A program made the translations under genes and the position numbers. From a virus: DNA of 28,367 nucleotides. Of the stretch, positions 19,431-27,112 are shown piece by piece; positions within the stretch are counted from its first letter, which is position 1; every line of letters starts with the position of its first letter. Below the pieces are notes generated by a model. That model did not search any database and had not been told where the DNA came from. It saw nothing but the letters and a program-made list of their open reading frames with translations. The stretch is from positions 1 to 28,367 of the IMG/VR virus record IMGVR_UViG_3300044644_000454; one strand, given 5' to 3'.

Positions 19431-21713
19431 ATGGTTGAACCAAGCGAAAAACTACAAACTATTTTTGACAAAGCTATTACTGCTGCAAAAAACATGCATC
19501 ACGAATATGTTACTCTTGAGCATGTGTTGTTTTCGATGCTCATGGAAGATGAACAATTTGCTAATACTATTCAAGGGTATGGCGCAGACACTGTGTATCT
19601 TAAAAATTTAGTTTTAGATCATCTGCAAACTAAATGTCATGAGATTACTACACCCGAAGTAGTAGTTAAACCTAAAAAAACACAAGCAGTTGAACGATCA
19701 TTAAATCGTGCATTTACCCAAGTGTTGTTTAACGGCGGACAAAAGATTCAGCCTGTTGATTTTTTCCTAGCAATGTTAGGTGAAAAAAGATCATGGGCGT
19801 TTTATTACGTATCGCAAGTAAATATTTCTAAGGAAAAATTTAACGAATACTTAGTTAACGTAGCCGACGATGACGATATTACTACCGAATCAGTTAAATC
19901 GTCGCCTGTTAACAATAAAGCACTTCAAGCTTACACTACTAACTTAAACGAAGAAGTTAAGCAGAACAAAATTGACCCAGTTATCGGTCGTGTTGATGAA
20001 CTTGAGCATATTTCATTAGCACTAGGTCGTCGTAACAAAAATAATGTTATTTTAGTAGGCGATCCAGGCGTAGGTAAAACTGCAATTGCAGAAGGCCTTG
20101 CATATAACATCGTACAAGGCGCAGTTCCTGAATTTTTAACAGATTATACTGTTTATAATTTAGATATTGCTGCTATGTTAGCTGGTTCTAAATACCGTGG
20201 CGACTTTGAAGAACGCTTCAAATCAGTTATTAAATCTCTACAAAAGTTAGGCAAGTGTGTATTGTTTATCGACGAAGCACATATGATTAGTGGTGCAGGT
20301 GCATCTGGTAATTCTTCTAATGATTTAGCTAACATGATGAAACCTGCTCTTAGTAAAGGTAATATTAAAGTTATTGCATCTACTACATGGGATGAATATC
20401 GCAAACACTTTGAAAAAGATCGTGCATTGATGCGTAGATTCCAACGTATTACAGTTGACGAGCCTACACAGGAAATGACTTTGCAGATTCTTAAAGGTAT
20501 TAAGAAGTATTACGAAGGGCATCATAAACTTAAAATCAAAGATGATGCATTGCAAGCGTCGATTAAACTTTCAGTAAAATATCAAGCTGATAAAAAGCTA
20601 CCGGACAAAGCTATTGACCTAATCGATTGTGCATGTTCACGCTTTAATTTAAAACTTGCTGACGAACGAGTAGTTACTGAAGCTGAAATTCAATTTGAAT
20701 TAGCTAAAATGATTAATATGCCAGTTGAGCAAATTATGCAAACTGAAACTACTGCACTAGTTACTCTACAAGAAAAACTTGAAGCTGAAGTGTATGGTCA
20801 GGATACTGCATTAACCGAAATTGTTGACAAAATTATGGTTGCACAAGCAGGCTTAAAACCAGAAAACAAACCAATCGGTAGCTTTGTGTTTATGGGTCCT
20901 ACAGGTTGTGGTAAAACCGAAACTGCTAAAGCACTTGCTAAACATTTGAATACTAAATTATTGCGTTTTGATATGTCAGAGTATCAAGAGAAACACAGTA
21001 TTAGTAAACTGATCGGTAGTCCTCCAGGTTATGTAGGTTTTGAAGACAATGCAGGGTTGTTAATTACACAAATTCAAGAGAATCCTAACGCTGTATTATT
21101 ATTTGATGAGATCGAAAAATCACATCCCGATGTATCTACTGTATTACTACAGATGATGGATAACGGGTTTGTTACTGGATCAAATGGTAAACAAGCTGAT
21201 TGTCGTCACATTGTGTTAATTTTAACTACTAATGCAGGTGCGCAATCTGCAGAAAAGAATCAGATTGGCTTTGGTACTCAAGAAAAAGACTACTCGGATG
21301 CAGATCTTAAGAAGTTTTTATCGCCTGAGTTCCGTAACAGGTTAGACGGTGTTATTACGTTTAATAAGTTAAGTAAAGACTCTATGGTTAAAGTTATTAA
21401 CAAGTTTATCGATGAAGTACGTGAACAAGTTAAAGATAAAGGTATTCGTATTAAGATTGACAAAACTGCAACTAACTGGTTGTTAGAAAAAGGATTTGAT
21501 CCTAAGATGGGTGCTAGACCATTACATCGTGTAATTGATAAAGAGATCAAACGTGATCTTGCTAAAATGATGTTGTTCGGTGATCTTAAAAATGGTGGCT
21601 GGTTAACAATTAGTGTCACTGATGATAAAATTGCACTTATTGCTAAACCGAAAACCCCTAAAGTACCTGCAATTACACTTAACAAATTAGAGATTGACCA
21701 TGTCAGTGTATAA
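19431..21713 (+). CDS. clpA: ClpA-like AAA+ unfoldase
   Basis: At 760 residues it is as long as E. coli ClpA. Parts in order: Clp N-domain (1-145), first AAA+ module with Walker A GDPGVGKT (210-217), pore loop KYRG (254-257) and Walker B VLFIDEAH (277-284), second module with Walker A GPTGCGKT (489-496), pore-loop GYVG (533-536) and Walker B VLLFDE (555-560), then the D2 small domain. There is no ClpB-type middle coiled coil. QIGFG at 611-615 occupies the position of the ClpA IGL loop that docks on ClpP, so it should form a protease with host ClpP; no ClpP is in the window. It shares its promoter leader with the SPFH unit. Confidence 0.92.
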   Translation: MVEPSEKLQTIFDKAITAAKNMHHEYVTLEHVLFSMLMEDEQFANTIQGYGADTVYLKNLVLDHLQTKCHEITTPEVVVKPKKTQAVERSLNRAFTQVLFNGGQKIQPVDFFLAMLGEKRSWAFYYVSQVNISKEKFNEYLVNVADDDDITTESVKSSPVNNKALQAYTTNLNEEVKQNKIDPVIGRVDELEHISLALGRRNKNNVILVGDPGVGKTAIAEGLAYNIVQGAVPEFLTDYTVYNLDIAAMLAGSKYRGDFEERFKSVIKSLQKLGKCVLFIDEAHMISGAGASGNSSNDLANMMKPALSKGNIKVIASTTWDEYRKHFEKDRALMRRFQRITVDEPTQEMTLQILKGIKKYYEGHHKLKIKDDALQASIKLSVKYQADKKLPDKAIDLIDCACSRFNLKLADERVVTEAEIQFELAKMINMPVEQIMQTETTALVTLQEKLEAEVYGQDTALTEIVDKIMVAQAGLKPENKPIGSFVFMGPTGCGKTETAKALAKHLNTKLLRFDMSEYQEKHSISKLIGSPPGYVGFEDNAGLLITQIQENPNAVLLFDEIEKSHPDVSTVLLQMMDNGFVTGSNGKQADCRHIVLILTTNAGAQSAEKNQIGFGTQEKDYSDADLKKFLSPEFRNRLDGVITFNKLSKDSMVKVINKFIDEVREQVKDKGIRIKIDKTATNWLLEKGFDPKMGARPLHRVIDKEIKRDLAKMMLFGDLKNGGWLTISVTDDKIALIAKPKTPKVPAITLNKLEIDHVSV

Positions 21714-22314
21714 CACTGTTAAGAAACTGTACAAAGGCGAGTACAAGTACAACATTGTACTCCGTCTTTGGAACGGGGATATATTTCGAGGTAAAGACAA
21801 ACGCAAGTACACTCAAGAGTTTAACTATACTATGAATCAAGGTATAAAACCGAGATGGACGCATATAAAAGATGAATTTAGTTTGTTACCTCAAATATAC
21901 GAATATATAATGGATATGGAAAATTTTGCAACTAGGTTTGAACAACCAAGATTGCATGTTTATACTAATAACTATGATGATATTTTAGGTTTAATGAACG
22001 CCGTTCCTGAAAACATAATCGTATCAATCGGTTTGCCGGCAGAAGGTTTAGAAAAAGGTATGGTTTACATGCCTGATACTCCATATGAATTTCGTGTTAC
22101 ATTAGGTTCTATTACTAATATTAATACAGAATTTGTTGAATGGGCAGAAGGTAATAAAAATATAAAGTTACAACCTCGTACTAAATCTAATTTAGTATCA
22201 CCTGGCATTTATAATTCAGGTACTCAACTTTACGTTACTGGTGAACGCAATTTGTTGTTTGTACGATTGCATCTAGGCAACGTTAATTTAACTGTTGAGC
22301 GGATCCTTAATTAG
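21700..22314 (+). CDS. Conserved-looking phage protein, unrecognised
   Basis: This 204-residue protein starts inside the end of clpA (14-nt overlap), so it is translated with it; an in-frame TTG at 21694 is a less likely start. The N-terminus is basic and aromatic (YNTVKKLYKGEYKYNIVLRLWNGDIFRGKDKRKYT), followed by an alpha/beta region (RLHVYTNNYDDILGLMNAVPENIIVSIG) and a beta-rich end (GTQLYVTGERNLLFVRLHLG). I see no diagnostic motif. Linkage to clpA is the only clue; an adaptor role would be speculation. Confidence 0.65.
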   Translation: MSVYNTVKKLYKGEYKYNIVLRLWNGDIFRGKDKRKYTQEFNYTMNQGIKPRWTHIKDEFSLLPQIYEYIMDMENFATRFEQPRLHVYTNNYDDILGLMNAVPENIIVSIGLPAEGLEKGMVYMPDTPYEFRVTLGSITNINTEFVEWAEGNKNIKLQPRTKSNLVSPGIYNSGTQLYVTGERNLLFVRLHLGNVNLTVERILN

Positions 22315-22322
22315 TATAAATA
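22315..22322 (+). promoter_or_regulatory. T4-late promoter (exact TATAAATA)
   Basis: An exact T4 late octamer begins at the base after the stop codon of the preceding gene and lies 22 nt before the next ATG. It marks the switch from the early dnaJ-clpA block to the late block on the right. Confidence 0.75.
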
Positions 22323-22344
22323 TACTAATAACCTGGAACATAAC

Positions 22345-22719
22345 ATGCGTATTACAGACTTACTTGAAAACGCTCACTTTAAAAGTGAGGAATTTATTAA
22401 AAAAACTAACGATGGTAACGAAATTGATTACGATTTAATTGACGATTTAGTGTTTTATCTAAACAATGACGACAATGTATATCGTCATCATTTACTTCCT
22501 ACTATTCACAAATTTATCGATTTGCAAAAAGCAGATAAAGAAATTAAGTACACTATCTTTAAATCTGCAGTAGCAAAAGGATATAAAGAGTATATTAAAC
22601 AATATCCAATCCGTGAATTGCCAAACACCATTGATTCTAAATCATGGAGAGCAGTTTGTAAAAAACTGTTCAACGACATTTCTAAAGATATGGAAGATGG
22701 CCATTACGATCACAACTAA
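22345..22719 (+). CDS. Helical protein with T4 internal-protein-like N-terminus, unrecognised
   Basis: This 124-residue, mostly helical, acidic protein is the first gene after an exact late promoter. The start MRITDLLENAHF resembles the short capsid-targeting peptide of T4 internal proteins, with a possible cleavage after LLE. The remainder (YDLIDDLVFYLNNDDNVYR, HKFIDLQKADKEI, RAVCKKLFNDISKDM) has no known motif. Confidence 0.65.
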   Translation: MRITDLLENAHFKSEEFIKKTNDGNEIDYDLIDDLVFYLNNDDNVYRHHLLPTIHKFIDLQKADKEIKYTIFKSAVAKGYKEYIKQYPIRELPNTIDSKSWRAVCKKLFNDISKDMEDGHYDHN

Positions 22720-22743
22720 CATTTTTACTATATAGGTAACAAT

Positions 22744-24444
22744 ATGGCAGGAATTGCACACCCTGAAGATCTTATTATTAACGAAGGATCTGCAGGAGCT
22801 CACCGAGCAGTTAATGAATTAATTAATCTTTCAACATTAACTATTAAGTGGGACGGCTTTCCTGCAATAGTTTTTGGTAGAGATAAAAATGGAACTTTAG
22901 TGCTTGTTGATAAGCACATGTTCAAACAAGTTGCTAAAGGCAACCTCGAATTTACTTCAATTAGAGAATATGACTTAACCCGCAATATAGATCGCAATGA
23001 TTTATGGGATAAGGAAGACATTCTCCGTCCTGCATTAGACAAGATAATTCCAAACATAACTGACACTTATTACATGGGAGATTTGCTATGGGTTAACACT
23101 CCTGCAAGTATCGGTGATTCGTTCGTCTTTAAACCTAACACAGTTGAATATAGAGTTAAACATACTAGTGATTTAGGGCAGTCGATTGCTAGCAGTATTG
23201 GTGGTATTGCAGTACATACATTTATTTCCGGATTAACTGCAGAAGATGAACCGATTACTGGTTTTGATGTATTTTCAGATTGTAAGGATATTACATTTAT
23301 TGCAACTGAGATGAAACAGCCAAATGTTGTTATAAACAGCGTATTACTGCAAGCTGTACAAACTGCACTTGCTACACATTCCAGCGACGTAGATGCTACT
23401 ATTGCTAAATTAACTGAGTTAAAATGTAAAAGTGTAATTACTGCAATGGGGCCATTTATCACTAGTATGATTAATAGTGAAGATCTCTCTATTAACATTG
23501 CTAAACGATTTATCGAATTTACTACTCCTCGACTCACACAATCTGCTCATTCTAAATTGTTTTTACCAAATGGGAAAATACGTAAAGATGTTTACAACGG
23601 TATTATCGGACTATGGGAGATATGGAGTGCAATTTCTAATTTAAAATTAGATATTAAACAACAAATTGACGAGCAACAACTATACAGTGCAGTACAACCT
23701 GTAATAAATAGTATTATAAGTCATGAAGGTTATGTTTGCGGGGCCGGTACTAATAAAATAAAAATTGTTAATCGATTAGAATTTAGTCGTGCTAATTTTT
23801 CTAAATATAAAGTATCTGTTGAAGAAATTGAAATAAAAAGTAAAATGCCAATGGCAACTTTTTGCTTTGGTAGAATGAATCCTCCTACAGTCGGACATAA
23901 AACCGTTATACAACAAACTGTAGAACTCGGAAAAGAACATGCATACATATTTGCAAGCAATAAGCATGATCCAAAAAGTGACCCATTAGAATATAATGTT
24001 AAGACTGAATTTATTAAAAAGATTCATCCTGATTATTCTAACTTTATGGTAACTGAATATGTTAGAGATCCATGGCAAGCTGCATGTTGGTTATATGATA
24101 GAGGTTACAGACATATGACATTTGTGGCAGGAAGTGATAGATTAGGTGCAGGTAATCTCAGTTTAGAATCTGCACTTAACAATTGGAATAGCGGCCCATC
24201 TCGCACATCGGATTATGCCCGCGGTCCGAATGGTAGGGAACATGTAGTATTAAAATTTGTTAGTAGTGGAAATCGTAAAGATAACACTAATAACGCTAGC
24301 GGTACATTAGCGCGTGAGTACGCTAAACTAGGTGACAAAATTAATTTCCAACTAATAACTGGTGTAAGTGAAGATATCACAGTATGTGGTAAAACACTAT
24401 ACGAAGCTACACGGGAGGGAATGAATGTACAACGGAATGAATAA
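22744..24444 (+). CDS. Fusion of a ligase-type (KxDG) and an HxGH-type nucleotidyltransferase
   Basis: This 566-residue protein has two enzyme-like parts. The N-terminal part has KWDG (35-38), matching motif I of ATP-dependent DNA/RNA ligases and capping enzymes, whose Lys takes the AMP. Also present are YYMGDLLW (109-116), possibly motif III, HEGYV (327-331), like motif IV, and K338-I-K340, like motif V. The gap between motifs I and IV is larger than usual, with a helical insertion (about 190-320). The C-terminal part (from about 368) starts FCFGRMNPPTVGH, whose TVGH is the (H/T)xGH motif of NMNAT/cytidylyltransferase-type enzymes, and has GSDR at 463-466. I infer a nucleotide-transfer, NAD or RNA-end reaction; the substrate is unknown. 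Confidence 0.65.
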   Translation: MAGIAHPEDLIINEGSAGAHRAVNELINLSTLTIKWDGFPAIVFGRDKNGTLVLVDKHMFKQVAKGNLEFTSIREYDLTRNIDRNDLWDKEDILRPALDKIIPNITDTYYMGDLLWVNTPASIGDSFVFKPNTVEYRVKHTSDLGQSIASSIGGIAVHTFISGLTAEDEPITGFDVFSDCKDITFIATEMKQPNVVINSVLLQAVQTALATHSSDVDATIAKLTELKCKSVITAMGPFITSMINSEDLSINIAKRFIEFTTPRLTQSAHSKLFLPNGKIRKDVYNGIIGLWEIWSAISNLKLDIKQQIDEQQLYSAVQPVINSIISHEGYVCGAGTNKIKIVNRLEFSRANFSKYKVSVEEIEIKSKMPMATFCFGRMNPPTVGHKTVIQQTVELGKEHAYIFASNKHDPKSDPLEYNVKTEFIKKIHPDYSNFMVTEYVRDPWQAACWLYDRGYRHMTFVAGSDRLGAGNLSLESALNNWNSGPSRTSDYARGPNGREHVVLKFVSSGNRKDNTNNASGTLAREYAKLGDKINFQLITGVSEDITVCGKTLYEATREGMNVQRNE

Positions 24445-24848
24445 TGAAACGATATACAAACGAAGACATACGGGAATTCGAGGTTGCCGTAGAAGAAATG
24501 ACAGCGATTATGCAAGAAAGCAAATTGCATCATGGTACAAGAAAAGCATTAAAAAATTTATCTGCATGGCCTGCATTGGATAACAATAACAATCCATATC
24601 ATGCATATAGATTCGGTGTAGCATTAGCTGGATCGCCTAGTCGATCTATGGATAAAGAAGGACCGATCGGCGGTAACTTTGTTACCCTTGCATATACTGA
24701 TGGCGATCAAGAGATTTTAGATGGTGCTGCAAAAAGCATCGGTGTTAGCAGCTCGTCTCTAGGTTCTTCTAAAAAGTCATCTGAATTAGATGACGTTCAC
24801 AAAGTTAGTCCAGTTGCTAATAAAAAACGTAACAGGTATGGGATTTAA
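24444..24848 (+). CDS. Small protein, unrecognised
   Basis: This 134-residue protein is coupled to the fusion enzyme by a TAATG overlap. An acidic helical start (NEDIREFEVAVEEMTAIMQE) is followed by NNNNPYHAYRFGVALAGSP, GGNFVTLAYTDGDQEILDGA and a basic end (ANKKRNRYGI). No catalytic motif is evident. The SKKSSELDDVHKVSPVANKK tail is probably disordered. Confidence 0.65.
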   Translation: MKRYTNEDIREFEVAVEEMTAIMQESKLHHGTRKALKNLSAWPALDNNNNPYHAYRFGVALAGSPSRSMDKEGPIGGNFVTLAYTDGDQEILDGAAKSIGVSSSSLGSSKKSSELDDVHKVSPVANKKRNRYGI

Positions 24849-24851
24849 AAT

Positions 24852-25112
24852 GTGAAACAGTATAGAATAACATCTGAGAATATACTACAAGACAGTCCTG
24901 ATGACTGTTTTCTCGCATCTGATGATCCAATACATGAATTAAAAATTGCTCAGTATTTAGGTGGATTAGGTGCTGAAGCTAGATTACATGAATATCGTGT
25001 TAACCAAGCTGAACAAAAAGCGTTTAGTGACGAACGCGGTAAATATCAACGCGAAAACAATATCAAACCCGGAACACCTGCATGGTTTGAATTGTGGGGT
25101 AATAAATTATGA
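24852..25112 (+). CDS. Small protein with GTG start, unrecognised
   Basis: This 86-residue protein begins with GTG three bases after the previous stop, without a clear SD, so initiation probably depends on coupling. It is acidic and helical, with SPDDCFLASDDPIHELKIAQ and QAEQKAFSDERGKYQRENN, ending GTPAWFELWGNKL. It overlaps the next gene as ATGA. No family is recognised. Confidence 0.6.
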   Translation: MKQYRITSENILQDSPDDCFLASDDPIHELKIAQYLGGLGAEARLHEYRVNQAEQKAFSDERGKYQRENNIKPGTPAWFELWGNKL

Positions 25113-25372
25113 GAATTAGAGAAATTATAGTAGAATTTGCATCAGCCGGTGCAACTAGTTCTGCAAACATCGGCACAGTTGCCAATCCACATATTAGCCC
25201 AGGAAAAGCTAGAGGCAAAAAATCATATACAGGTAGCATGGCTACTGGTAGCGGAACTAAAGCACCTCCGCAACCTAAAGTAGTACAACCTAAAAATCCA
25301 GACGGCACTGCTAAAAATGGTGCCGATCTAAATGTCAGTTTATTTGGCGGCGGAACTATTAAAAGAGGCTAA
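25109..25372 (+). CDS. Small basic, Gly/Pro-rich protein with internal-protein-like N-terminus
   Basis: This 87-residue protein has the start MRIREIIVEFASAGATSS, very like the T4 internal-protein leader MKTYQEFIAE, with a possible protease site after IVE. The rest is Gly/Lys/Pro-rich and probably disordered (SPGKARGKKSYTG, KAPPQPKVVQPKNPDG), ending FGGGTIKRG. The basic composition would suit a packaged internal head protein; this is inference. Confidence 0.65.
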   Translation: MRIREIIVEFASAGATSSANIGTVANPHISPGKARGKKSYTGSMATGSGTKAPPQPKVVQPKNPDGTAKNGADLNVSLFGGGTIKRG

Positions 25373-25375
25373 ATA
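25368..25375 (+). promoter_or_regulatory. Degenerate late-type promoter element (GCTAAATA)
   Basis: GCTAAATA followed by TAC lies 19 nt before the ATG at 25395 and overlaps the previous stop codon. It shares six of eight bases with TATAAATA and the downstream context of the exact site at 22315, but is a weak match. Confidence 0.35.
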
Positions 25376-25394
25376 TACTATAACGGAGTTTACC

Positions 25395-26510
25395 ATGAAA
25401 AATAGAAAAAACCTTTCGGAATTTGCAGGACTCGAAGTAGAGTTACCAAAGATTGAGTTACCAGAACCAAACTTAGACATCTCATCAGACGAATTACAGC
25501 ATGACGGTCATAACATCGATGCTGACGATGAAGGTGCAATGATGAAAGCTGACTTATATAAGTTAGCAAAATATAGCGTTAAATTGTTCAAAAAAATTGA
25601 AGATCAAGATCAGTTTGAATCATGGGTTCAAGCTAAAATTACTAAAGCTGCAGATTATATTTCTTCAGTTTACCATTATTTAGAATACGAAATGAAATTT
25701 AGCGAATACGGCGATAAGATAGAGAATAGTGATATGTACTCAGAAAGTCAAAAAAGACAAATGAAAAATGCGTTAATGGAAGCAAAGAAATCTCTTGCCG
25801 CCCTTAAAATCGATCAAGCTGAAAAACTTGACAAATCTACAGTTAAAGAAGGCGTTGCTCACACATGCGGTGAATGCGGCGGAACTGGTATGGTAGAAAA
25901 ACCACTTCCAGAAGCTACAAAACAAAAAGTTGAAAAATATAATCGTCAAGCTAAAGCATTCCATGCTGCTTCAAAACGTCTAGATAAAAATAACAACGGC
26001 ATCCCTGATGACGAAGAATTTGAAGAAGAAATTACACCAGTTAAAAAACCAAGTGCAATTGCTGATAAAAAAGGTAATAATCCATTTGCTAAAAAAGACG
26101 AAAAGAAAGGCAACGGTGATGCATTTAAAAAAGAATTAGATAAAGAAAAATCTAAAACTACTAAAGAAGAATCAAGTGATACTACATCTGATGCTCCTAA
26201 GAAACCTAAAAAAGCAAAGTCTGAAACAGAAGAGTCTAAAACAGAAAGTTTTTATGGTGGTTCGATCTACGAACAATCTGCAATCAACCGTGCAAAATCA
26301 GAATGGAAGTCTGCTAAAGAACTTATGAAAATAGCAGAAGCTAAAAAAGCTAAAAAAGATTATGACAAAGATGGCAAAATTGAAACCGGTGAAGAAGAAC
26401 ACAAAGGTGCAGTTGACAATGCAATTAAAAAAGAAAAAGAAAAAGATTGCATGAATGAATCCGTCGAATTGCAACGTTTAAGAGAACTTACTTCAAGAGT
26501 AATTTTATAA
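25395..26510 (+). CDS. Putative virion protein with EF-hand loops and a DnaJ-like zinc knuckle
   Basis: The ATG at 25395 has a CGGAG SD and gives 371 residues; longer in-frame starts run back into the previous gene. The N-terminus MKNRKNLSEFAG looks like an internal-protein leader. A helical domain (about 45-135: MKADLYKLAKYSVKLFKKIE, ADYISSVYHYLEYEMKFSEYG) is of a type common in marine T4-type phage structural proteins. Next come CGECGGTG (158-165), an EF-hand-like loop D197-E208 (DKNNNGIPDDEE), a long Lys/Glu/Ser-rich linker and a canonical EF-hand loop D322-E333 (DYDKDGKIETGE). It is probably a structural or internal head protein that binds calcium; the exact role is unknown. Confidence 0.7.
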   Translation: MKNRKNLSEFAGLEVELPKIELPEPNLDISSDELQHDGHNIDADDEGAMMKADLYKLAKYSVKLFKKIEDQDQFESWVQAKITKAADYISSVYHYLEYEMKFSEYGDKIENSDMYSESQKRQMKNALMEAKKSLAALKIDQAEKLDKSTVKEGVAHTCGECGGTGMVEKPLPEATKQKVEKYNRQAKAFHAASKRLDKNNNGIPDDEEFEEEITPVKKPSAIADKKGNNPFAKKDEKKGNGDAFKKELDKEKSKTTKEESSDTTSDAPKKPKKAKSETEESKTESFYGGSIYEQSAINRAKSEWKSAKELMKIAEAKKAKKDYDKDGKIETGEEEHKGAVDNAIKKEKEKDCMNESVELQRLRELTSRVIL

Positions 26511-26512
26511 TT

Positions 26513-27112
26513 ATGGATATGAAAGCAATTCTACAGGCAATGGATTCAGTTAAGACATCTGCTCCTATAGAAAATACAGACGACATGAAGAAATTCATGT
26601 CAATTGTTACAGAAGGATCAAATCCTCATAAAGTTGCATTACCTGTACAACTGGCAATGCAACATTATGCCACGCCTGTTAAAGATGAACTGTCTAAACC
26701 AGCATTAGCAAGACCTTCGTTACTTAAACAGTACATGGCTGAAGCATCTGAAGAACAAGAACAAGCACGTTATGCAAAGAAAGCAGAAATTAATCAGTAT
26801 GCACAATACATTGCAAACAAAGTAATGGAAAATACAATACCTGGCCATTCGCCCGGATTTACCGGTGGTGTCGGTCCAGGCACGGAACCACAAGAATCTT
26901 TTAACAATCCTCAAGATGTAGTTACATTAGATGTTCCGTTGCTTATTCGATTATTTGAATATTCTAGAGAAGATGCTCAAACCGATATGGATTTGCATAA
27001 TGTAGCAGACATGTTAATTAAGTTAAGTGCCACAGGTGAGGTGCTAACAATGGACAATTATGATCAGATAGTTGGCGATCAGCAACTAATAGGACCTCCA
27101 GAGGAAGACTAA
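26513..27112 (+). CDS. Putative virion-associated protein, unrecognised
   Basis: This 199-residue protein starts two bases after the previous stop, with no clear SD; a second in-frame ATG at 26519 is possible. The first part is flexible (MDMKAILQAMDSV, MAEASEEQEQARYAKKAEIN). The C-terminal part carries DVPLLIRLFEYSREDAQTDMDLHNVADMLIKLS (residues about 140-172), a block I associate with conserved proteins of marine T4-type phages. It is coupled to the next gene by TAATG. Confidence 0.65.
   Translation: MDMKAILQAMDSVKTSAPIENTDDMKKFMSIVTEGSNPHKVALPVQLAMQHYATPVKDELSKPALARPSLLKQYMAEASEEQEQARYAKKAEINQYAQYIANKVMENTIPGHSPGFTGGVGPGTEPQESFNNPQDVVTLDVPLLIRLFEYSREDAQTDMDLHNVADMLIKLSATGEVLTMDNYDQIVGDQQLIGPPEED

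Noticed and set aside
21290-21685. Leftward 131-codon frame inside clpA
   Set aside because: It lies opposite the conserved second AAA+ module; the conserved motifs are all on the plus strand.
19431-21713. ClpB assignment for the large AAA+ gene
   Set aside because: There is no middle coiled-coil domain, and an IGF loop sits at the ClpP-docking position, as in ClpA.
23070-23537. Leftward 155-codon frame inside the fusion enzyme gene
   Set aside because: Antisense to a clearly coding region, hydrophobic by codon reversal only, and without a start signal.
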